Positions 1-10,018 of a stretch of 64,000 bases of DNA are shown piece by piece. The stretch is from Dendrophyllia cribrosa (lineage: Eukaryota; Cnidaria; Anthozoa; Scleractinia; Dendrophylliidae), in contig JAJLRJ010000010.1 in NCBI GenBank assembly GCA_024195265.1, positions 35,039,626 to 35,103,625 on the forward strand, written 5' to 3'. The translations under genes were made by a program, and so were the position numbers. Positions within the stretch are counted from its first letter, which is position 1. Every line of letters starts with the position of its first letter. The notes beneath the pieces are model-generated. The model made no database searches and was not told the DNA's origin. It saw only the letters and a program-made list of their open reading frames with translations.

Positions 1-1032
1 TATATAGAATGCCATTCTTATCCGTAAAGATGATTTGCATAATGTTTTCGCGAATCAAAAAATCTTGAAAGCAAACTTTATTTCAGAAAGCGCTATTTAA
101 TTCAATTATATTTACTAGTGTGCCTTTACCATCATTATTGGCTTCATGAAGAAAACATTCGAACAAGTTTGCGTCTAATGTTTCCCAAACCGTGACTGCT
201 TTCTGTTACATTTGAAAAGACTACTTTTAAAAGCAATAAAATCAGTAAACGACCGGGTTATTTTTTTAATTTTAGCAATTCTCAAAAACTGTATTACGCG
301 ACAGTCCGTTGACTCTGTGTTTAGAGTGCACAAAAGCTCACAAAAGCAACTTTTTCTCGGTCTAGAATAACAAGTATGACACAAAGAAAAAGTCAATCAC
401 AAATGATATCAACATAAATTCTCACCGAAAAATGAAATTTCTTTTATGGTAAAGTCCCTCACCTACTTGAAAATTCTTTAAAACTCCGCTTCTTCGGATT
501 TGATCGCCCCGCACTGATAAAACTTGAAGCAAGATTTCGTCGCTCGTCGCTTACAGCTCTCCTTTTTCTCCACTACAGCGGCTTCTGAGTATTCTTTAAA
601 GCTTTCTCTTTCCATTTTGAGTATTTTGAATGTGTGTTATTATTCCGACAAGACAAAACTATGGTTTTCAAAACCAAGCACATGCCGAGCGCGGCAGACA
701 TTTTTGTAGAATAGGCCATTTCCGAGTTGCCTTTAGCCTCTATATCAAAGTGAGGTTAGGTGCGAAACCTTTCATATGAAAATAAGTTTCCATTCACATG
801 CAAATAACTTTATTTGCATGTGAATGAAAACTCATTTTCATATGAAAGGTTTCGCACCTAGCCTCGCTTTGATAGAGAGGCTAAAGGCAACTCGGAAATG
901 GCCTATTGTTTTGTGACCTGCGACCCGGTTAGTAATAATATATGCGTGCATAAATTTGCATGCACCAATGTGACAAAAAGACGAAGAAACGCGACCCATT
1001 TTATACCTCATGCGCTTACTGCGCATGAGTAA
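1..1032. repeat. Dispersed repeat, copy A (interrupted by a MITE)
   Basis: Apart from a 196-bp insertion at 711-906, this stretch is nearly identical by eye to 38970-39800. Both copies end at the same place, just after GCGCATGAGTAA, so this is a real repeat boundary. Its left end may lie outside the window. A more diverged third copy lies at about 26170-26950. Short open frames inside it are not conserved enough to call coding. No terminal repeats or reverse-transcriptase motifs are visible, so it may be a non-autonomous element or an old duplicated segment. Confidence 0.8.
711..906. mobile_element. 196-bp palindromic MITE, copy 1
   Basis: The element is one long imperfect palindrome starting ATAGGCCATTTCCGAG and ending with its reverse complement, so it should fold into a near full-length hairpin. 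A second copy of the same length lies at 6818-7013. The paralogous repeat at 38970-39800 lacks the insertion. Comparing the filled and empty sites places the element exactly and suggests a duplication of only AT, or an ambiguous TA-type site. There is no coding capacity. Confidence 0.9.
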
Positions 1033-3120
1033 AAAGAAAAAGTGCATAATTAGGTGAATAGTTGTGCTGGAATGGAGTCCGTTTGAGTGTTGAAAGTCGG
1101 TCACTTTTTCGCACTCAACCTTAACTTCCGCGGCATTTCTTTTGGATGGCAAATTGTTTCTGGAGATTGGTTGGCTTTTCATTGTGTTCCTCTTTGAGAT
1201 GTTTCCCGATCAGAGAGTAATTATGTTCGCCAATGCGTAGATGTAGGTGACGGCTCGTGTAGCCAATATAATTCGCATGATCACACGAATTACATTTAAA
1301 TTTATCGGCAACGCATTGTTGGTTGACCAAGGAAGGCTTTTCCCCGTAATTTTCAGGTCTTCTAAAATGTTCTTCCTTGTGAAAACCGATTATATTTCCC
1401 AAGTCGCGTAGATCTCTGTGTACGATGTCAGCGGATTTCTGGTCTTTGAAGGGCAAGGTGATACGTACTGAATTGTCTGTTGGTGTGATACAGTTTTGGT
1501 TTTGGGCGAGAGAAGAGTGAAATCTGGTTACAGTAGAATCAATTAGTTGCTCGGGATATTTCAGTTTCAAAAACATAGTTTTTAGATCCTTGCATTCTTG
1601 CGAAAATAGATGTGGTGAAGACGACAAGCGTTTGGCGCGATCAAGCATGGTTCTTAAAAGCGATCGTTTGTATCTATTGTCAACATGACTCTTATAGAGG
1701 AAAAGAAGACCTTTGTTGGTATTTTTTTCTGTAGAGACAGGTTTAAAGGCAGTGATCGGTCTTGATGATTACCATTCCAACGAAGGGTAGCCTGTTATCG
1801 ACCGCTGTTTCTATTGTGAATTGAATTGGTGGATGCATGTCATGCAATGTTGCAAGGAAAGCGGTAGAAGCGGGAAGGTCAGGTACCAGGGAGAGGGTGT
1901 CATCCACATATCACTTGTAAAAATCGGGAAGCTTGTTTTCTTGTCCGAGTTTCTCCTCAATGGAACACATAAAAGTGTTCGCCATAAGCAGTCGTAATGG
2001 TGATACCATGGCAACACCGTCGACTTTTTGGTACAGACGGCCGTTAAACTGAAAAGCTGCTCTTTCGTAGCGACTCTCAGCTGGTCAGTTAGGTCACCCT
2101 CACTTATGTTTAGCTTATGTGTGTTATTAAACCAGTTCCCATTAAAGGCTTTCTTTGCTAGTATCTGGATAGTTTGTTCCAGCGGTACATTGGTGAAGAG
2201 GGCTGTGACATCGTACGAGAACAGGAAATTATTTTCATCGACTTGCAGGTGTTGGATCTCTTCAGAAAATTGAAAAATATTGGAGATCGTATATTTATTG
2301 ATCGAAAAGGGTTTCGATTTCAGAAAGTAATTGTGCGTACCAGTTGCAGATGGGATAGGTCGCATCGCAAGACGCTCTTTGTGGGTCTTAGGGAGGCCCT
2401 ACAAATGGGCTAGTCTCGAGCCTTTCTGGTAGACGGAATTAGCTATTTCTTTAGGGAGAATTCTCCAAACGACAGATTCAAGATGCTTTTCTATTTCAAA
2501 AAGCGGGTGGTAATATTTTGGTGGTCTTCCTCTGGTCGAGGGTCTTTCTAGTGCGAATGGCATGAATTTGGTATGATCGTTGATTGATGCTTCACATTAT
2601 TAACAAGCGAACATAATCCGCGGACTTGTCCATGACAACAATGCCTGAACCTTTCTCCGGTTTGGTGATTACTATGTCGTCTCGTTTCTTTAGTTGGTTG
2701 ATCGATCTTAGCAGTGTTTTCGGTGCTTTAGAATCTTTTCTTTCAATGTAGTTGAGCGCAATCGAACGAAGGGTCGCTGCAGCTAGGTCCTTCTTGTCAT
2801 CAAAAAGCGTAGGTTCAAGTTTTCAATAAGCCTTCTCAAAATTGGCCTGGATTTCGTTGGCAGATATTCGAGGTTGGAGAATGGAAAACTTCAGACCTCG
2901 GCAAAGTACGAGCTTATCGAAGAAAGCGAGGCGATAAGATGAAATATTCTGGATGTGCGTGAACATCAATATCTCTGTACAACAACCTGGCAATTTTTTG
3001 ATGTATGATCGTCTGTCATCTTCTGGTAGTTTTTGCGTAGCAAGGCCATTGCTTTCAGGATGCACAGGTAACAAAAAGAGGAGCATCTCTGTCGAATTTT
3101 GTTCAGTATAGATCTCACCA
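1033..3120 (-). pseudogene. Penelope-like retroelement (RT plus GIY-YIG endonuclease), decayed
   Basis: Read on the minus strand, this is a broken Penelope-like element. From its 5' side come an N-terminal segment (about 2990-2820), a stretch with KPEKGSGIVVMDKS near 2690-2620, RT core with FSYDVTALFTNVPLEQT (in 2365-1811), and a catalytic YxDD region near 1910 that now reads in a shifted frame. A GIY-YIG endonuclease segment with NYIGYTSRHLHLRIGEH follows in 1648-1121. Stops and frameshifts separate these blocks, so the copy cannot make the full enzyme. The 3' end abuts the dispersed repeat at 1032. The family differs from the PLE at 9532-11446. Confidence 0.85.
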
Positions 3121-3129
3121 GTCTGTATC

Positions 3130-3930
3130 TTCAGAGAAAAAAAACTGTGTTTACAGAAAAAAGACCAACAAAGGTCTTCTCCACTATCAGAGTCATGTTG
3201 ATAATAGATATAAGAGATCGGTTTTAGAACCATGCTTGATCACGCCAAACGCTCGTCGTCTTCATCAGATCTATTTTCGTAAGAATGCAAGGATCTAAAA
3301 ACTATGTTTTTGAAACTGAAATATCCCGAGCAACTAATCGATTCTACTGTTACCAGATCTCACGCTTCTCCAGATCAAAACCAAAACGTTTTCGCGCCAA
3401 CACACAATAATCCAGTACATGTACGTATCAACTTACCCTTCAAAGACCAGAAATCCGCTGACATCGTACACAGAGATTTACGCGACTTGGGAAAGAAAAT
3501 CGATCGTACGATACAACCGGTTTTCACAAGCAAGAAAATTTCAGAGGACCTGAAAATTACGGATGCGTCGTTTATGAATTTAAATGTAGTTCTTGTGATG
3601 CAAATTATATTGGCTACACGAGCCGTCACCTACATCTACGCATTGACGAACATAAATACTCTGTGATCGGGAAACATCTCAAAGGGAAACACAAGGAAAA
3701 GTCAATCAATCTCCAGGAACAATTTGCCATCTAAGAGAAATGCCGCGGAAAGTTTGAGTGCCTCTGTTATGAGATGCTTTTCATAAAGAAAAAGAGACCA
3801 ACTTTGATCACTCAAACGGACTCCATGCATTCCAGCGAAACTTTTCACCTAATTATGCATTTATTTTATTTTCCTTTTTGTTTCTGTTTCCACACCTACG
3901 TTTATTCTATTTGTATTTTCACACATTTAG
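3130..3930 (+). pseudogene. Penelope-like element, 3' fragment, opposite orientation
   Basis: This is the 3' part of the same PLE family as 1033-3120, but on the plus strand. The match begins near 3130-3145 and includes the connector between RT and endonuclease (FLKLKYPEQLIDSTVTR, 3307-3357). The GIY-YIG part is frame-shifted after about 3600. The terminal coding segment and 3' flank (about 3770-3860) also match. The two fragments are therefore head-to-head, with 5' ends meeting near 3120. A stop interrupts the frame before 3304. It is a dead fragment. Confidence 0.8.
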
Positions 3931-3960
3931 ATATAGATAGATATAACTAATATAACTAAT

Positions 3961-4010
3961 TTCCTCATAATCTTTAACGAGAATAGGTTGGTGATCCAAA
4001 GATTATGAGG
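3961..4010. repeat. Short inverted repeat
   Basis: CCTCATAATCTTT is followed after about 25 bases by AAAGATTATGAGG. A related CATAATCTTTG string recurs near 4280, beyond the tRNA-like sequence. Confidence 0.5.
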
Positions 4011-4198
4011 CAATTACTTGTCCATATCTCCCTTTCCACACTAATTTGTAATTTAATTTCCTTGGGGAGTGGACTGTGAATCGCTGAACGAATGGGTAAA
4101 GTGACGCGATCCTAATTGCAGAATTTGTGTAAATGTCTCCCAAGAGCTTTCCACTATGAAGCCACAAATGTGTTGTTTGTGTTTGTGTAAGTGTGGTT

Positions 4199-4270
4199 GT
4201 CTCAGTGGCCTAGTGGTTAAGGCATCTGTCCGGTCATCAGGAGACCCGGGTTCAACTCCCGGCTGAGGCA
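4199..4270 (+). tRNA. tRNA-like sequence (tRNA pseudogene or SINE head)
   Basis: A 72-nt cloverleaf can be drawn: acceptor stem GUCUCAG/CUGAGGC (7 bp, one G-U), D stem GCCU/AGGC with box A-like TGGCCTAGTGG, T arm CCGGG-TTCAACT-CCCGG containing a good box B, and discriminator A. The anticodon stem has a U-U mismatch, and the loop CCGGTCA has C instead of the invariant U33 (formal anticodon GGU). That makes a working tRNA unlikely. No A-rich tail or second copy of the flanks was seen, so SINE and tRNA pseudogene remain equally possible. Confidence 0.55.
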
Positions 4271-4304
4271 CTTTTTCACTCATAATCTTTGTTGTGAATA
4301 TATA

Positions 4305-4432
4305 TATATATAAATTTTCAAAAAAGGTTGAAAGGTTTGTATTCCCATCTAATAGGTGACGTTTTTGATGGGAATACAAAAGGTAAATGTAGTTATATAT
4401 ATTTCTGAAACGTCAACCTTTTTGAAAACGAG
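4305..4432. repeat. Inverted-repeat element after the tRNA-like sequence
   Basis: Arms TTTTCAAAAAAGGTTGA and CAACCTTTTTGAAAA enclose a second inner pair, GTATTCCCATC and GATGGGAATAC. The whole can fold as a hairpin of about 130 bases between two AT-repeat stretches. It may be a small MITE; no target duplication is obvious. Confidence 0.5.
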
Positions 4433-4439
4433 TGTATAT

Positions 4440-5348
4440 ATTATATATCGCGACCTATCTCCTATCTTGTACATAATTATCATTTGATAATGACAACATG
4501 CCGTCGTCCAAACGTCATGTTTTGATATCGCTAATTTTAATTCTAAAATATTTTACAAAGTCTTCCGTTAGTAATTTTAACCAGGCTTTACCGTATTGAG
4601 TTCGAATTCAGTACAGTACATTTTAAAGTTCGCAAGCTAGGTGCTCAGTGTTGCATTGCTCAGTGGTCTGTCTTTTAAAAAAGGATCGTTTTAAACTAAC
4701 TTCTAAACTACAATAGCAAGTAACAACATAACAAAGAGAGAACTTTTAATTGGGTCTTTTAAATGGAACATTTTGTTAGGTATTATGGGAAATGGCATGA
4801 ACAAGTAAATTAAAAGTGATTCGGTATAATTGATAAAAACGTAGCCTTTGATTCGGGATGTAGACTCCCTTAAGAACAAACATTTATTCAAAAGAAGTGT
4901 CTGTGTTAAAACTATGAAAGCTTTATATGCCTTCCATTGTGGTCGATTTTTACGACGCATAACAATTTATGGTTTTTAAAGTCGGTCAATTTATAAAAGC
5001 TAAAACAAACGTACAACATTATTATAATAACACACCCGTTCTATATGTTATTTTCAAGGAAAATGTTCTGTGCTGATTCGAAATCCAAATCAAAGGGCTC
5101 TCGTGAATGCGAAACAACGTACGGTTAAGTCCACAGATTGGTTTTAATTTCCATACTGAGATTGAAGTCAAAGAGCTGAAGTGTAAAACAGATTTAAAAC
5201 TTCAACATTAAAAACGTCTGTTGCAAGTTAAGCGGTAGGGTTAAGCGAATAAATTTAATTACTGACCCAGTTGTTGCTAAGAGAAGGCAAACTTAATTTT
5301 AATCTAATGAAAACAACCACAAAGCTCATTGAAATTACCTGGGACGAT
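4440..5348. other. No gene recognised
   Basis: AT-rich sequence with only short chance open frames; the longest (4703-4960, minus) matches no family I recognise. Downstream exons of the DEG/ENaC gene were looked for here on the minus strand, because the gene reads in this direction, and none was recognised. Confidence 0.5.
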
Positions 5349-5534
5349 ATACACCGAATGCAAATATGGCGGCCGATTAATTATTCTTTTATCTGAATGT
5401 TAATAAGCCTGACTAGCCTCATTTTAGAGTAAACATTCTTTTGAACTTTACACTATGCTAACGAGGCCAGTCAGGCTAATTAACATACACATAAAAGAAT
5501 AATAAATCGGCAGCCATATTTGCATTCGGTGTAT
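5349..5534. mobile_element. Inverted-repeat element (MITE-like)
   Basis: Long imperfect inverted arms begin ATACACCGAATGCAAATATG and end with the complement of the same string. An inner pair is built on GCCTGACTAGCCTC and GAGGCCAGTCAGGC. Total length is 186 bp, with no coding capacity. Target duplication was not clear. It lies about 200 bp beyond the splice donor of the channel exon, hence inside its presumed first intron. Confidence 0.7.
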
Positions 5535-5741
5535 GTTTCTAGAAAATTCACCAGAGAAAATCCATACCACAAGGGAATGCTAATAATTCATATTGTAATA
5601 TATGTCATCGTATTATTCAACTTGAATTCAAAGGGTTTCGCGTTATTTGTATGGAAGCCATCTTTAGTATAGCATAGTTTGTATTTCTTGAGGTCAGTTT
5701 TTATCCTACACAACTGTACCTACTTTGTATTTCATACTTAC

Positions 5742-6005
5742 ACTTTCGTGATGGACGTTAACCACTGTTGCCACAGGTTTACTTAAATAAATGACGAACA
5801 GTCTTTTAACCTGCACCACAAACATAACTAGAGCCCCGATGCAAAACAAGCTCCATGCTACTCGACGAATAACACTGCGGCTTTCAGCCAGTCTTCCGAG
5901 TCCATGGGCTGTTGTATAGCCACAGAAAGTACTTATTACTTGTGTAATTGACGATGTCTCGATAACAGCGCTATTTGAATTAGCTTCTTCGTCTTTTTTC
6001 ACCAT
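5742..6005 (-). CDS. DEG/ENaC (acid-sensing-type) sodium channel, first coding exon
   Basis: The 88 residues from the ATG at 6005 match the N-terminus of degenerin/ENaC/ASIC channels. There is a cytoplasmic tail, then TTAHGLGRLAESRSVIRRVAW with the conserved His-Gly gating pair (H34-G35), then transmembrane segment 1 at about residues 50-73 (WSLFCIGALVMFVV...), then the start of the extracellular domain (KPVATVVNVHHES). These channels are trimeric, two-TM, amiloride-sensitive cation channels of the plasma membrane. The frame is followed by a strong splice donor, GTAAGTATG, on the minus strand at 5741-5733, giving a phase-0 exon end. No later exon (Cys-rich loop, TM2) was recognised down to base 1, so introns are long, or the gene is broken by the PLE insertions. 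The start is the first Met in frame and leaves a normal-length N-tail. Confidence 0.8.
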
Positions 6006-6817
6006 GGTGTCCGGTTGACTAAAATGAATAAATGAAAGAAAGTTTAATAACTGATATGCAAAACGTTTAGTTAATTATTAAATAAGTCACAATGTAAACG
6101 GTGCATGGCGACAAGTTTCTTAGTTTCTGCGGTGAATTGCGGCTAATGAAAAGTGCGAAAATGGTGAAAAACTGTAAGTTTTACACAAAAGATGCTGGTA
6201 TAAATAAGAAATACATTAAACTTCAAGTGTATATTTTATGTTATCGACTAAATGTTACGCTACACGCATAACTGAAACTCGACCATTCCAGACCACATTA
6301 TTTTTTTCTTTTATGAATAACATCGAGAACTAATCACGTAATAAAAAAATAACTTTTGTTTATTTTTGCCGTTCGGATAAAAGTAATGTTTATCGATACT
6401 TAATTATAACAAATCACCTTAATCAATCTTTTTTCATTCTCGGCTGTAGGTTGAAATATGCTTTGCGTCCATTTTCACAAAAGTCGTACTCTTTTGAAAA
6501 ACCAGCGCGTTTCTTGGCTCCGAATATAATGTTACAACCAGAAAAATATGAATACCTGATATTTCACCAATCAATACAACCGAAATACATACTGACAAAA
6601 ACAACGGAGGTAAGAAAAACAATTATAATATCAGCATATTACTATTTTTCTTGCGTATTAAAAAAAAAAATAAGAAATAGGCATTAACAATTGAGAAATG
6701 CAAGCTGTTCCATGCTTACGGCTTGAACAAGTATTTTCAGTAAATAATTATACAAACGAAAATGCGTAAGCGCTACTGAATTAAGCGGCGTACACTCTAT
6801 GTGTTCGGATGAATGAA
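6006..6817. other. Upstream region of the channel exon, no gene recognised
   Basis: AT-rich sequence that should contain the 5' UTR and possibly the promoter of the minus-strand channel gene. No convincing TATA box, initiator or upstream exon could be picked out, and the open frames here are short. Confidence 0.4.
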
Positions 6818-7013
6818 ATAGGCCATTTCCGAGTTGCCTTTAGCCTCTCTATCAAAGCGAGGCTAGGTGCGAAACCTTTCATATGAAAATGAGTTTTCAT
6901 TCATATGCAAATAGTTTTATTTGCATGTGAATGAAAACTCATTTTCATATGAAAGGTTTCGCACCTAGCCTCGCCTTGATAGAGAGGCTAAAGGCAACTC
7001 GGAAATGGCCTAT
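6818..7013. mobile_element. 196-bp palindromic MITE, copy 2
   Basis: Same element as 711-906: same length, same ATAGGCC...GGCCTAT ends, and a few substitutions, including ones that improve arm pairing (CTCTCTATCAAAG in the left arm). Both arms are intact, so the hairpin remains nearly perfect. Confidence 0.9.
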
Positions 7014-7124
7014 TAGTTTAGTTGATGTGTAATTTACCTTCTAAAACTTATTAATAATTCATGAAGAGAACACAAAGTAAATCACTACCGTGAAGGAGGT
7101 TTGAATACCCGGTCTTAATCTGAA

Positions 7125-7335
7125 AAGATTTTGGCGATTTTATTCCTTCGTTTGCTCTGCATGTAATGATCAGTTTGAGAAGCTCAGCCAAACGCTTGAA
7201 AGAGTGTTTCATGAGGTATCCAAATACCTCGAAGTAGGTTAAAAAAAATCGGCTGTGCCTCGTTTTTCAACCCACTTTTCGGTGTTTGAATATCCTGATG
7301 AAACACTCTTCCAGTCCGGAAAATAAGGGATTATA
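7125..7335. repeat. Dispersed repeat with internal inverted arms, copy A
   Basis: Matches 44340-44560 in the same orientation, including the shared strings TTTATTCCTTCGTTT and CCTGATGAAACACTCTTCC. Inside it, GAGTGTTTCATGAGGTATCC pairs with a copy of its complement near 7290-7310. It is probably a remnant non-autonomous DNA transposon. It has no coding potential. Confidence 0.6.
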
Positions 7336-7489
7336 ATTAATTGTTCAAAATGCGATAAAAGCGCCAAAATTGGTCTAAATGACCTTTTTGCCATCATGGT
7401 GAATAATGTAAAACCGAGGCCTATGATGTTGGATTTAGCTATCATAAGCCCATATTGTAATTATTATATTAAGACTAGTTTATTTTTAA

Positions 7490-7635
7490 GTGAGGAAACC
7501 TGACTCATTATAAGCCTCGTGGTTTCTTTCAGGTCTCCTCGCCATTCACTTTTTTCTCTAATCCTTTATTATTTTCATCTTGCTCTGTAACATGTTGTAT
7601 ATATGGCAAATAAAGAATGAATGAATGAATGAATC
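7490..7635 (+). mobile_element. Probable LINE 3' end with (TGAA)n tail
   Basis: A T-rich 3' UTR-like stretch ends in GGCAAATAAAGAATGAATGAA and continues as a TGAA microsatellite (7614-7635), the usual end of CR1/RTE-type LINEs in invertebrates. No reverse-transcriptase sequence is left upstream, so only the tail is supported. Confidence 0.45.
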
Positions 7636-7639
7636 AGTT

Positions 7640-8948
7640 GCCTTGTTCGCCAATCACCGGTCTTTCGAACTGAATTCTCATAAAAGGCTTGTATGGAAAG
7701 CCACAGGGTACCGAAGTTGCAAAAAAGTTAAATTTGTGCCGTATGACATTATTATTATTATGACATCATATTTTTTGCGAATTATTTCGCGAATTGGGGA
7801 GTTTTTGTATTTTAAATGGTGGCTACTAAGCAGCCTGATTTGTCGACATTTTCCATCGTAGGGAAAACAAAGTTAATAATTATGACCGGTTCTGCCCTAG
7901 AAACAATATTGTCTGAAGCTTGGATATGTCAAGATAACAAAAGAGTTTCCTTCACAAATGATAACCGCATGTTGTCAAAACCGTTGAGAACAAAGCAATT
8001 TATTCACACTTCCCAAATACCATAGCAGTTACATTGTAAGTTAAGTAATTAGAAATTAGAAATGGAGATGCTTGCCCACCGCCAATAGCAAAAAAGGCTA
8101 ATCGAGGCTGTTGTGACTGAAATCTGGGTTTTTTGTCATGTTTCTTCGATATGGGCATGTTTTCATCATGGCATGTTTCTTCTCCTCCACCCGCTAACGT
8201 TTGCATGTCCACATGCAATTCTTATCGCATCTTTAAAACGGTTAAATTAATCTTTCTTCATATGAAACGCCTTGTTAACAAAAGGTCTATCATATTTCCG
8301 AAGACCACGCCCACAAATAAGCTCACTCAAATATTAGGGAATTTTGTAGTTTTTCGTTCAGTGCGAATTCCTTGTGAATATTCATGCTTGGTTACTAATG
8401 ATTTATGAAACATACACATTTAATGCATCTTTGCTTCACTTGTTCGATCTGAAAAGAATAAAACAAGTCACGGACTTTGGAGGTTACTTTTGGCAAGTTC
8501 AGTCAATTTTATAAGGCCTCGCGTTGGTGGGACAGGACCTGGCGAGGAAAACTGGGTAATAGCGTCTCAATGCACGCTGGCCGATTGACTGGTTACCTCA
8601 AGATTCGGATAGAATATAAAATTGCACGTGTTTTGGTGTGCGATTCATAAAAATTCGTCAAGATTTAGTCACGGACCCACGGCTTTCAAGTTCCACTGGG
8701 TGCTTTCATTTCCAATTCTTAAAAATGTAACACAAGTGGGCTAAAAGATTTGTAGGCCCGGGCCTACGGGCCAATAGGCTGGCTACGCCACTGGCGGGCC
8801 ATATTGATAAGGGAGGTTTTAGGATGTAGTGTGGATGACTAATCACAATACCTTTTTTACGCTTTTTTCCGACAACCTTTCTCGAAACAGCTGTACACAC
8901 GAACCTTTTGGCAAGTGTGTTTACTAAGAAAAATCAAGTCAAGAGTAC
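7640..8948. other. No gene recognised
   Basis: Short open frames only, none with a recognisable motif. A GC-rich patch with near-palindromic GGCCCGGGCCTACGGGCC lies near 8756. Nothing else stands out. Confidence 0.5.
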
Positions 8949-9522
8949 TTAAAGTGCAACTAACCCCAATTTTTTTCTTTCGCTAAATAAAATCTCCTGT
9001 TTGTCCTGATTAGTTGCGCGAAAAAATTATCGTAATTGATAAAATCCCAGCGTTTCTACAGTTGTTTGAAGTTAGGTGCTTCTGCCCCATTACCGAGCAT
9101 TTGTGGGAGCTGGGTACGAACTTTGCTGTGACGTCATCGAAGGAGGCCATTTGCCGTGTTCTCATAAGCATATCACCGCGAAGCGACAAAGGTGAAGGCA
9201 TTTTAACGCGAATGGTACTCAAAAGCCAAAAAAGGGATTTTGTGAAGTCCGATGCCTTTTTTGTGTTTGCCCACAGTTCCTTTGCTCTTCGCATCATGAA
9301 AATCAATCTCCTTCGATGACGTCACAAGACGCCCAAACAAAACTCGGACCCATTCTTCACATTGCTCGGTAGTGGCCGAAAGAACCGCCAAAATTTGAAA
9401 CTTTAAAAAATTATAAAAAATCAAGGAAAAATGCTACGGTAAAAAAAATTCGCACAGGTAATCAGGACAATTAGGAGATTTCGTTTGGCGAAAAACATTA
9501 TTGGGGGTTAGTTGCACTTTAA
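8949..9522. mobile_element. TTAA-type MITE 1 (566 bp)
   Basis: The element 8953-9518 starts AGTGCAACTAACCCC and ends GGGGTTAGTTGCACT, and is flanked on both sides by TTAA (8949-8952, 9519-9522). A TTAA target duplication is typical of piggyBac and Kolobok families. The inside carries further imperfect inverted segments (e.g. ATGACGTCAC around 9130 and 9316) but no transposase, so it is non-autonomous. The PLE at 9532-11446 is inserted immediately to its right. Confidence 0.85.
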
Positions 9523-9640
9523 CTTTAGATGAATGGGGTTAGTTTCTAGAGAAACTGTGGTGCTGCGTCGGTGGGGGGATGAAACACGAGAATTTAGTTT
9601 TATCGACTGAGTCGATAAGGTAAATTGACCACCGTAAAAA

Positions 9641-9689
9641 GATTCAAATAGCTGACGTTTCGAGCGCTAGCCCTTCGTCGGAGCGAATC
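9641..9689 (-). ncRNA. Hammerhead-ribozyme-like motif (left PLE arm)
   Basis: Reverse-complement copy of the motif at 11342-11390, with the same sequence and the same U-to-C change in the CUGA core. It lies in the left inverted arm of the PLE. See the right-arm entry for the fold. Confidence 0.5.
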
Positions 9690-10018
9690 AAGGAATTGTG
9701 GGTAGTGTGTGGTTTTATATAGTAAGCGGTGGAGCTACGCTATTGGTGGAAATTTGGTGACGTGAAAAACAAATGTAGATTAGTTGAATGAAAAGCGTTC
9801 GTTGATTCCGTGGGGTTTGAGAGTGCCGATTTGAAAGATGATTTTTTGTTCTAGGTTTTTACGGCTTTCTGTGTTACCCTGGTGTAGGGAAAGGCCGCAG
9901 ATTGTCATGTGTTGTTTAGAATGGTTAGTAAGATTAAAATGGCGCGCGACTGGTTTGGATGCGTCTTTGTCATTTTTTTCAACGTCTCGGAGATGTTCAC
10001 GAAAACGGTCGCCCAGAA

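Noticed and set aside
7595..7640. (GAAT)n microsatellite as independent feature
   Set aside because: Best read as the tail of the LINE 3' remnant just upstream.
9959..10018. N-terminal residues of the PLE frame beginning at the Met at 9959
   Set aside because: These codons come from the inverted arm read antisense; homology to RT begins only at about 10019.
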